64,000 nt of DNA from Membranipora membranacea (Eukaryota > Bryozoa > Gymnolaemata > Cheilostomatida > Membraniporidae), in assembly GCA_914767715.1 (NCBI GenBank), contig OU612067.1, positions 8,124,001 to 8,188,000 on the forward strand, given 5' to 3'. Shown piece by piece: positions 12,101-24,100 of this stretch; the first letter of the stretch is position 1; every line of letters starts with the position of its first letter. Made by a program: the position numbers and the translations under genes. A model generated the notes under the pieces. That model made no database searches. It worked only from the letters and a program-made list of their open reading frames with translations, and was not told the DNA's origin.

Positions 12101-15100
12101 AAGCTTAGGAAGAGGTAGGAGTTGTAATGATTGTGTAATGGATTCGGTTGAAATGAGATAATACGGGATGTAATGCACATTGGCGATAATGCGTAAAGCC
12201 CGTTTTTGCAACAAAAATAATCTATTGAGGGCATTATTGCAGGACAAGTTGCCAATGATATGGATACCATATATAAGGTGACAATAGATAAACTGGAAGT
12301 AAAATGTGCGGGCACTTGCTATATCCAAGAAGTATCTCAAATTTTGAAGTAGGTAAACATTCCGTTGTACCTTTTTATATACATACTCTAGATGATCCTG
12401 CCATGAAAGCGAGTCATTCAACACAAAACCCAGAAGCCTTGTAGTTCTCTGTCTGTTTAGTTTTTCATGCCCTATGTACAGTTCCAGGTCATAAAGCGGA
12501 TCTGAGATATTAAGTAGCATGTAATGAGATTTCTGAACATTTATAACCATCCGGTTACGATTGCACCAATCCAAAATGCCACTTAAATCTTCAGATGCCT
12601 TTGCCTTTAGTTGCTGAAGGTTTTTATTAGATGACAGGAACACTGTATCATCAGCATATGCATATGATGATGAGTCTGATTTTGATGAAGTTAATAAATC
12701 ATTTATGAAGATGAGAAACAAAGTTGGTGCTAGGATTGAACCTTGAGGGACCCCTATTGTGATAGGCAATCTACAAGATTCAATATTATTGAGTTTAACA
12801 AACTGCCTTCTGTCTGTCAGAAAGGTGTCAAGAAGTTTTAACATATTTCCTCCGATGCCGCAAGCCTTCAACTTATTGTGTAGTAAAACATGGGATACAC
12901 AGTCAAATGCCTTTTTAAAATCCAGAAAAAGTAATGTCATAACATTTCCATTAATTTTCTCCACCAAAGAGTCTGAAATAATTTTAAATAAACTGTCTGA
13001 ACAAGAATGGCCTTTTCTAAATCCACATTGAAGCTCATGGATGATTTTGTTCTTAGTGAGATATTCTTGCAGATGGTGATTTATGTGTTTCTCAAATATT
13101 TTTGAAAGAACAGGCAAGACTGAAATTGGCCTATAATTTGATGGGTTATTTATATCCCCAGATTTATGTATTGGTGAAACTCGAGCTAGTTTCCATGTTG
13201 AAGGGAACTGTCCTTTGCTTAAAACCCTGTTAAACATATCGGTGACAATATCCACAATATAAGGCCAAACAAGCTTCAACATCTTCACTGTAATTCTGTC
13301 AGGTCCTGTACTTTTACTATCAGGAATGTGGAACAATATTCTTGTACATGTGAAAGGGGTGAATTGTGGTATGTCTGTCAAATTATGTTTGGATACGGGA
13401 AATGCCATCTCATCTGTTACGACAAGGTTCTTTGTGATTGATTTTGCAATGGATGTGAAATGGCTGTTAAATTGATCTGCACTCAAATTTGTCGCAGGGA
13501 AAGTCTCCTTCTTTTTATTCTTTAATACATCCCAAACAGGTTTTGTATTACCTTTAGACTCTTTAATAATATTAGAAATAGCTCTTTTCTTCTTTTGTCT
13601 GATCATATTAGTGACATAATTTCGCTGTTTTTTATATCCTTCCCAATCACCGTTTTGTTTGAGTTGATCTCTGATTTTGATGTTCATTTTTACCTCATCA
13701 TCCAACCATTTTGGAAGATTATGCGTTCTTACAAAACGAGTCTTCTCAAACACGAGTTTTGATATAAGATGATTCAAATGGCTATAGAACTTCTCAAACA
13801 TTGAGTCTATTGATCTTTCATACAGTACGTAACCAAAATTTTCCCTTGAGAATGTGTTAAAAATGTTTTCAGGTGTTGCAAATGAATAATCCAAAAATGT
13901 TACCTTACATCTTTGTTTAGATATTTTAACATTTCTATCAATCTCTCTTGAAGCTACTATCATGAAATGATCACTCAGTGAATATTTGATGACACCAGAT
14001 TTAGCAATATTGTCACTTTTACTTGAATAGATGTGGTCAATTAGTGTCCTTGATGAATTAGTTATGCGAGTGGGTTCAGATATAAGTTGATTCAACAGTA
14101 GTGGAGAGGTAACATTATCTAACCACCTGTTTTTCGAAGTTGGATTCAGCAAATCAATATTGAAATCACCAAATATTATAATTTCATCGTTCAATCCATG
14201 ACAGTTATAATCCATGACAGTTTGCCTAATACTGTTAATACCAAAGACTAAATATTGTTCATACTACTTTTTACAAAATATTCTGGTCATAAAATAAATT
14301 ATTGATGGTGCTGATTCAAATCGAGTAATTTAGCAGAAAATCTCATCATTCAACATCAAATGTGGAAATGAGTCTTGGGCACAATTGGTCTTGTTTGGTT
14401 TCCCATCTTATTTCAATGTTTAATATCTCAACAAGATTTATTATTCATATGTGGTTAAGTTGTAATTTCCATGTATATATATAGGTTGGCTCACCTTTGT
14501 CAAACAACAGGTTGTCGGAGAAAGTGCGTGAGTTTTATACTATTTAATTGACTTGTTTCACGACCAGTAGAGCCTCACTGAGCCAAGCATAGCAAGCCAG
14601 TGATACCATGACGTGAATGGTTATTAATATTATTATAATCTCATATGACACATGCCTCCACAATATACTGACTCTGTCGGTCCGAAAAGATCTTCCTTGT
14701 ACTTTTGTGATGGCTTATTTAGTCAAACGGCAATGCATCTTTAAATTTAGAAATTGTGGCTAAATAGATTATATTTTAGTTGCTTCGATTATTTATAAAT
14801 GCAGAAAGCATGCTAAGAAGAATGAAATTGATTTAAGAGTTGGTGGTATACGCTAAGAGTGTCAGTCGCTAAGCACGCATGTATTGGAGGTCATGGGTTT
14901 GGTTAGTCCCCAGGGCTTGACAATAGGCAGGCATGGGTAACTCTTTGATTACAGATTTTTGCAAGAAACTGATCTATGAATACTGAATTGCAATCTATCT
15001 ATTATGATAAAGGGAAGGTTACCAAAATATGTGCATGTCTTGGTACTGAGCATAGGGATTCATAAGTTAAAATTGAAATTGGAGCTGGACAATGTTTAAC

Positions 15101-18100
15101 ACAGCATAATTTATTATTCTAGCAATTTCAGTTGTAAGCAGAGGCTGTACACACAGCATTCTTCTCATATAGGGTTATCATGTGCTGCTTTTCATAATGA
15201 TGTGTAATTGTGTGGCTAATTAAAATTGTTTTAAAAACAGGCGCTTGAGCTATTGTTTGGTGACAAGATTAAGTGAACATAATCACATAATTGTGTTGGT
15301 TTGTGTCGTCGCAATGTCTCTCTGTTTAGTCATACAATCAAATGATATACTATGGTAGTGCTCTCATATTTACAGGTAGGCATACTAGTAGTGATTGCTG
15401 GCATTAGGCTTACAAAACAATGGCTAATAATTTAGGCTAGCGCAATATAATTTTGAATATAATCATGGGCTAAGACCCCTGTAACTAGTGGTGTCACGAT
15501 ACGATTCATATGGGGAATACCTAATCGATCACACCTCATTATCGCGATTTAATAAGGTGACAGCTGAAGTCGATTGCACAGCGGTAAATTCATTGTCACG
15601 GTTACTATGGTCGATATATGGTTATTACGATTCCTCTTTTCATTCACACAATACCTTATCACACATCAATTCACTCGCTAACTAATCTCAAAGATTATAA
15701 CCATATATCGATACCTAAAATCGAAAATACCGATAAGGAGAAATCGAAAATCGAAATTGGGACAAGGGTTGGTTGAAAGCGAAGGTGTAAAATCGAAAAA
15801 TCAAAATCGGGAAAATTGATGCCACAATCAGAATCGAGGCAGTCCTAGCCAAATACAAAATCGTGACAGCGCTACCTGTAACTCCTTGCTCTCTGTATGG
15901 CATCACAGCCCTCGACACAGTGAACAATAATTATATCCTCATGACAGGTAGATACCATAGTAAATACCTTTCATACTGTGATATATCTGGATACCCAACT
16001 AACCAGAATGACTTCAAGCTGTTGATGGCATATGGCCAAGGAGCTATTGGTGACTGCATTTGGGAATATTCTAGCTCAAATTAAGCTGCAAAATGAAATC
16101 CCTCTCATGCCTTCTCTGGTGTTAACCTGATCATAATCGAATAGTAACTAGAAAGTATTTCATATCTGATATAATATGCCTCTATAATATCAATACTGCT
16201 GCTATTAGGGCTTCTTTGAGGGAAGGATTTGGGATTTGAAACGTGACACTTATTTTTGCTCAAATCAGAAGCACTGCCGAATCTACTCTTAAACATTTTG
16301 CTTGAAAGACAGTAATTTATTTTTGAAACAACCCTGATAAACTTCACTAATTTTTAATTGACATTGTTTCCTCGATTAATCCTTGTTTGAAATGTGATAG
16401 TGTCAGGCCTTCTTGTGTATATTGTAGGATTAAAATATTTTATAATTGTTTGATGGGTATCCCTGGCTCAAACTTTGTTCATATCACTGGTTAAGGTGGG
16501 TTGATTCAAGTACCAGTAGATGAATTATGCGACCTAATTTAATTCAACCGCTCAGAAACTATTACCCAGTCCAGCAAAAATTAAAAGCAGTAGTATTGAA
16601 TTTGGATTGGAAATTGTAAATCAAATATCTATCGCTATCTATTCTATTATTATCTTGCAAGTATAAGGTTTTATGGAGAGTTTTTTAACGACATTAACAC
16701 AATTGCTTGGTGCTTGGAGTTTGAAATAATACCTGTATACAGGAAGAACTTGTAATGCTGATAAAATTTCTAATGTTTGGAGACATTCAATTTTTGATCC
16801 TAGATTCTTCTTCTGTAAAGAATTCTCTATTTTAGCCGGATAAAAGGACGGGATATGAAAAATTGGGCAAAGTGGGATAACTTCTAGTTCATAATAAGAA
16901 CAAAATTGCATGAAAATGAGAAGATAACTCTACAGCAACTTGAAGCCAAAATACTTTTAATGAACTGAGTATTATATTATCTCTTCATATTTCATAACGA
17001 GTATGACACGTTCATGAGAATCAGGCATCTCTTTGGATATGGATTTTGCAATCGATGTAAAGTGTCTGTTCAATTCTTCAGGGGATAAACCCCCAATATT
17101 GACCATCGGTGAAATTTTAGTTTGATTGATTCCTAAAGCTTCCCAAACAGGTTTGATGTTATTTTTGTTATTTTTAATTATATCTGAAATAACCGATTTT
17201 TTCTTCTTCTTAATAAAATTTGTAACATAATTGCATTGAATTTTGTATTTTTCCCATTTGTCCTCTCCATTCAATCTATCATGCAAATGCATGTGTGATT
17301 TTACCTCTACCATAATCTAACCATTTGGGCAGTTGAGCAGTTTTTACAATCTTTTCTTGGTGATGACAAGTGTTTTGATTGATGAACTATATGTGTCATT
17401 AAATCTTGCATACATACGGTCTACAGTATTCTCACACAATACATCATTAAAGTGACTACCTGAAAAAGGTCATGTATATTCTGGTTTGTGGTAAATTTGG
17501 AATAGTCATTGAATTCAAATGATATTCTTTTTGCTTTCACCTTTAATGTTGAAAATAGAATTTTAATGAAAATTAAGTAATGATCACTCATTCCATATTT
17601 TATAATTCCACTCTCTGACATGTCTGAGGGCAAATTTGTGTATACATGATCGATCAGAGTGCTGGATGTTTCTGTAATTCTTGTTGGCTCCGAGATCAAT
17701 TGACGGAAGGAAAAAGATCTAACGATATTCAACCACTTTCTGTTGCTTCTTTGTTCAATGAGATTGATGTTAAAATCTCAAAGTATAATCATTTTATTGT
17801 ACAGTGAAAAACCTTTTTCAAAGAATTCGTAAGCAAGATCAAACCATGTGGTCCTGGAGTTAGGAGGCCTGTATATTTGTTACTCAATTTTTCTTTTTTT
17901 GTAACAAAAGTGGATTTGTTACTCAATTTTTCTTCTGGTGACAAACTATGACAGGGACATGTAATCCAGCTCGTCTTGTTTCATAAAACTTTCAGAAACA
18001 TGATTTAATTTAGAAATCTGTCAAGACTATGAGACATTATCTTTTTACAAATGTAATGGAAATTGTTTAATTAAATAACCATTTTTTCCAATTTCCAGTT

Positions 18101-21100
18101 TCCTTTACAGCAAATTCATCGATCTTTACTAGCAACCGATTTTTGCTCTCTGGCTAACCAATTAAAGTTCCTGAGAGGACAACTATTTGTTCCAGCTTAG
18201 TATATGTAACATCAGTATAATGGTCAATGTAATTTATCTAAAGGATAAGCTGCCATTTGATGATTATAAGAGAAGAAAAATAGTCTAATCTCACCTGCTG
18301 CTACATTCTCTCCAACTCTGCCAGTGATTACATCTGGTTTAGGGCAGTTAGATTGTGTAACAATGAAGGCTGTCACCTCAGTATTATTGCAAGGCGCAGT
18401 GGTAACATTGCTTGAAATGAAACAAATCGCGTCAGACTCCCAGGCAGTCAGTTTCATGCAGGCATCTCCCAAATCCAGACACCTACTGATGCATTGGGAC
18501 TTTGTCTGGAAGGGCAGACGAATTTCTGCGGTTGAAGAGCACAATGGATTTTCATTATTGAGCTTGAACAGTTTTTCGCATCCATTGTTTGCCTTCAACA
18601 AAGAAAATATTAAAGTAGATCACAACACTGGAATCACTAAATATGAATCAACTTGCAATTTGCCTTCACAGGTAGGCAACATACTCACCATTGAATATTC
18701 AAGATATTAGCCTTGGTTGTGCACCCCAGGGCAGTCAGCAGCCCTCAAACCCCAAAGGCTGTAATAAACTGCACTAAGTTGAAAAGCTATGATTTGTTTA
18801 CAATCTCACAAAATAAGGTGGAATTGTTTTTTTATTTTATGCATGAAAATTGTTTTGGGAATTATTTTTGTTACTTATTCAACTCTTAATGTATTAAAAT
18901 AACAACAAATACAAGAAATCTGGTGTTTCTAACCAAAAAATGAAAAATTTCATGAATATAGTTTTTTTAAGATTACTCAATCACTTCCGGCTGCTATTTT
19001 TGCTACCATGGCAGAGCCATCAGCATATGCCTTCATGCCTAGAAGGAAAAGGGATATTGGTGATGTTGAGTACCCTGATCTCAGTGATACAGCTAGTGAG
19101 GAAGATGAAGAGGAAGTTTGTGTTACAGCTAGTTCTTCTCTTCCTGTGGAATGTACAAGGGACATCAAACTTGTAGAACCTGCCTCACAGGAACAATGTG
19201 TTTTAAAACTGGCTTCTGTGGCTGAAGCCATTTCTGACACTGCAATTAAGCTTGCATGGAGACAGGCCCAGAAAAATGATGGGTACAGACAACCTGAGAT
19301 GCTGCACTTTGCTCTCATGGAGAACAACCACTTTAGGTACCATGGATATAGAAATTATATCTCTTTCATTCATGGTCACCTAGGGAAGCATAGACGGTTG
19401 GTAATCCCTGTTTGTGTCACCAAACATCTTCGACACCGATTTCCAGATCCTAAAGGAGAGTACACAGGCTTCTTACCAGGAAGGAATGGTGATGTGGATG
19501 AGATCCTTTGTGCCCTCCATCAGCACTAACTCACTGTATTTATCTATGTAACCCCACAACGGCCCTTTTCAGGGCCATCATCTCTTTACCCAAAGAGTTT
19601 GTTCAACCTCATACGCACTGGTGTTGTAGTGTACAGTGCATATATATATATATATATGCAGTTGATACCTTGATCAGCCATCAGCAGGCCTTCATATGAC
19701 AGGACATCCTTACAGTAGTCTCTCTCACGATCTCTGATCTGTGTACTGGTTGTAATAACACTATACCCTGTTCACGGTAAGTTAATGATAAATACACTGC
19801 TAACAAGCTCAAATGTATCATTACTATTTCATAGCCGTCGAATTTCGAAAGCATCCATCAGTTTCACCAAGTAGCATTACTGTATCATTTTTCATAAGCT
19901 TTGCTAACTATTGCCAATTATATTGCTGTTGCTCATAATGAATGAATGCTAATTGCTTACTCACAGAGGGCGGCACGTGAAGCCTGATGCTAAAGGCCCC
20001 CCTTCCGGTTTCAGTTTGCTCAGCGGTTTCCCTCCCTCCCCTACTCCCGGCTGGCTCGCCACCTCAGTGACAACGGGGGAGTCTAACCCCTCATGCACCC
20101 GTCGTCGCCACGTGAGGCCGCCTCTTTTACTTACTTCTTCATTCGGCTGATGAAGTCTTTCCTGAGCTGCTCATGAGTTGGTGGGATCACTCGAGTTGGC
20201 CTCACTGTTTGGGTATCCTGGACAAAATGGAAATCATAAGATGATCTAGCCTAATGTTGATATGGTTGATGTATTTTAAATTGGATGAAAGATGTTTACT
20301 TACCAGTATCGATCAGATGCATTATTGTAATTCCATTGAATTTATCATTAAAGCAACACACTAGTAAATTGTTTTTTTTTTGCATATAGTATTACACTGC
20401 ACAGGATATCATGCGATTTTCTGCTGAGGATGATTAATTTTAAGTTACTTACTGGACGCTTTCTCTGCGTTGGTTCTTGAGCTGCGTCTAACACCTCAGC
20501 AGTCAGCAGTTTGACAAAGTTACGAGATTTCCTCTCGTACACTCTGGCACAGCGCCACTCCTTGGAGAACTTGTTCCAAGTTCTTTTAACTTTCATCTCT
20601 CCGTCATCATCTGTTTAGCAAAACAAATGGACTTTAATATTTAAACATCGGTGGGTGGAGGAAAAAACCATCTCACCAACTTATTAGACGATGGCATTTT
20701 AATTCCCCAATCTGATTTTGTGATCAATGCTCGTCCAGCTGTGATTGGTATCTTGTCCGTATGGTCAAGGGCATCTAAGTCGAACGGTAATTCCCATTTA
20801 TTTTTTAGCACTTTCAAAATGATGAAGCGTAACTCACCGAGGAGCACCGGACGACCTGTGTTTTCGTTATGATCAATGACTGCCAGTCTGACACGAGCCT
20901 GGAACGAGGGCATATCAAAGTTCAGCCTCTTCGGAGCGTACTTATTTGTCAAACTATTGATGTTCTCAATCGTCCCTGTAAGTATATAAGATTAGAAGTA
21001 GTATTAGGCTATCCAGATTCCTCTGGACCATTCATAATGTGTATAAAACTTGGACGATCTCAATTGAAATAAATGTGATGTCTATCCCATAAGATTTGTC

Positions 21101-24100
21101 CGTATATTGTGGTTGTTGGTTAGACCAATGCCCTGTCACACAATTAATTTTACCATTATATTATAATTCAATTTTGGCAATAGTTGTATGTATACGGAGA
21201 AGCTTGTGTGGTGAACTGACTGACCAGTGTGGATTGACTCTGACAATTTAGCCAGAGATTTACGGAAGTGAGGTTTCTCCAGCTCCGTAATTAGAAGATT
21301 GTGGGCAGGGCTGCCCTTCTCGAGCCACTCCCATTGACGAATTTCATCTCTACAAATGATATTGGTAGGTAAGTGAAACTTTTGTCACAAGTGGACAGAA
21401 ATAGCAATCTGAGAGCCAACAGATTACTTTAGTTCATGCTCCCTATAAATATTTGTATTCAGATGTTCACAAAGTTGCCCTCTCTTTGGGTAAGGAAAAC
21501 ATGAGAGGACAACTTTAAAATATATATCATGTCTGATATTTTTCCGGCATTCAGTCCTGTCAATCATTTCTCTTACCTGGACATGGGGTCGTGTAGGCAA
21601 CGTTTGATAGTATCATACCCCTCAAACTCATGCTTGTTCACCACATGAAACCGGCAAGAGTCAAAAATCTGAACCAGCAGGTCCGGGTCTCCACCACAGT
21701 TTGAAGCGGCATACCACATGTGGTTGGTAATGTGTTTGATCCAGGGGAGGAGTTTCTTCTTGTTCTACAAAACCAACAATATATATATCTGAAATAAATC
21801 TGTATTTATCTCTATTCTCATGGCATGACACGACCTGAATTTTGATTCCACTTGGCATGAGCTTGCATCAAAATATGCTATGACAGCTTCTATATAAGAC
21901 CTTTCTCCCAGTAGGAAAATGCATGAAAGTTATTAATTTATATTGACCTAAGTTCTTACCTCATTTGTGGCACCAGCAATCAGTTTCTTTACGAAACCCT
22001 TGCATACATGCCACACATCTAGTTGGTGATTCTTCTCCGGATGGACCGTTCTCATGTAGGCACCTATTCCTATGAAGAACAAATAATAGCAAATTATTAT
22101 CATCGTTATTATATGGGTCGCTTTGTGTTCGGTGTGGATCTACAAACCAATTTTTTATGGAAAATCCATAAAATTTCACAATTTACTACTCATAAGCTAA
22201 CAATGTATATATCCCTTTTCCATTAAATGAATCACATGTGTAGTGTATATTTTACCTGTGTGCCCATCAGTAGCAACACAGCCTACTTCGACACCTGCGG
22301 AGGTGATCTCCTCCAAGCCCTCGATGAAACCGGCTTTCTCAGCGGCAGTTGCGCTTCCAACTGTGCTGCTCTGTGTTACTATACTTTTACACACTTTTCC
22401 TGTTTCCTGCATACACAATTTAAATTGAATTATTAATAGTTTGAAATATAAATGTTTTGGTTGTTATTTCTTTTCTTAGGTGCAGTGAAGATGTTAGAGT
22501 ATATCGATAAGCCTGGTACAAACAAGCACTGCTGACTGTTGGTAATCGCCTTCATTCTTTGTTGGAATCAATGCTCTCATGACCAGCAAAGGCTGCTCTA
22601 CTTACATAGTCTACGAACAGATAGTGGCAGTATCTGGCCGAATGTCCGGGTGAGTCGAATCGACCATCACCTGTCACAACTACACGTTCATCTAAGAAAT
22701 AGTTATTAGAAATTATGTAAATTATTAGAATCAATGACTGATTAAATAAGACATGGTTTCCATTGCAAGAGTGAAGAGCTTGCTTTGTTCCAAATGAATC
22801 GACACTGTAGTATTCACTATATAGTATAAATATATATATATATATGTATATATATGTACTGCAAATACGTCCAAGGGAGATTTATACTTCAAACAATAAT
22901 GTATTTTGTTACTGGTTAATGCCTTACCTCTCTCTTTCATATTTTTCAGTATCTCCTGCTCCTGCTCACTGTACATCCTGTCTACAGTTGGAATCATAAA
23001 CTGTGCCTGGAACCTGTAGAAAGTCTCTGACGATACAGATGCAACTCCAAACGAATCTAGGAAGCCTTGTACAACATTGTAGGTTGACCCACTGTAATTA
23101 AGAGATATTGGTCGTCTTATGGTCTTATTATCCGCAAGACATCAATGTATAGGCAACATCGCCTCATATTTACACATCTCAATGTTTTATATGCATTTTT
23201 CAGGAATGAAATTCTGCTAAATTTAGATAATAAAGTTTAATGTAATTGGATCAAACATTTATGGGAGCTAGGAATCACAAGAGATCATTAAAAACAAGAT
23301 TAACATGATGAGACCTGCCTCATGAAAGTTGATGTCACCGTAAGGACATTTCCCACAAACTTACCACCCACTCGAGGCTGGCTTTCCCACCGATCAGAGC
23401 CACCGCATATGCAGCGGTAGCTCACGACCAGTGCTGAGCCAACCTCTCGTGGAGTGGCAGACATGTGCTCTCCACATAAACTGCATTTCTTTAGCTTTAT
23501 TAGCTCTTCCAGTTTTTCGTAAAAAACGACATGAGCTAAGCTCCCATTGAACTCGTCGAGCTGAGTCTGCTGGAGGGAGAATGATATATCATCCAACTCC
23601 TCATCCGTTGGCCGCCAAGCTAAAAAAATTATTGAACTGATAGATGGCATATAAAACCGCCAATAAAAATGCTAAATCTAATGATACAATTTTCCTGTTG
23701 CCAGTTGTGTTCTCTTTTTTGTCAGACAAGAACTCCAGGAACTTATTAATAAAGATTGGGCAACTCCTTGCTTCAAGATATGTATCGCTGACTGTCCTTG
23801 CAATTGTATCACTAAACACATCAATCTCATTCTTAAAAGTGTAATTTTGTCTATTTTTCCAGAAATCACATACAGTAATCAGATGTTGTCCTGGAATCTG
23901 ACAAGACAGAACTGATACAGGATTGTGCTGCTGGCGTAGATGTTGCTGGCTGCTCCTTAGGTGGCGGTGGGATGGCAGCAGGCGGTGGTACCTTAGCATA
24001 ATCATGCTCACATCCAGCGATCTCACGTCCTATTATGTCGCACATGACTCCTTTTTCCTGTGTGAATGTATTTTGAATGAATACAGATATGGTTTGTGAT

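Noticed and set aside
19561-19600. Histone gene
   Set aside because: Only the stem-loop and downstream element are present; no histone-like reading frame occurs on either strand nearby.
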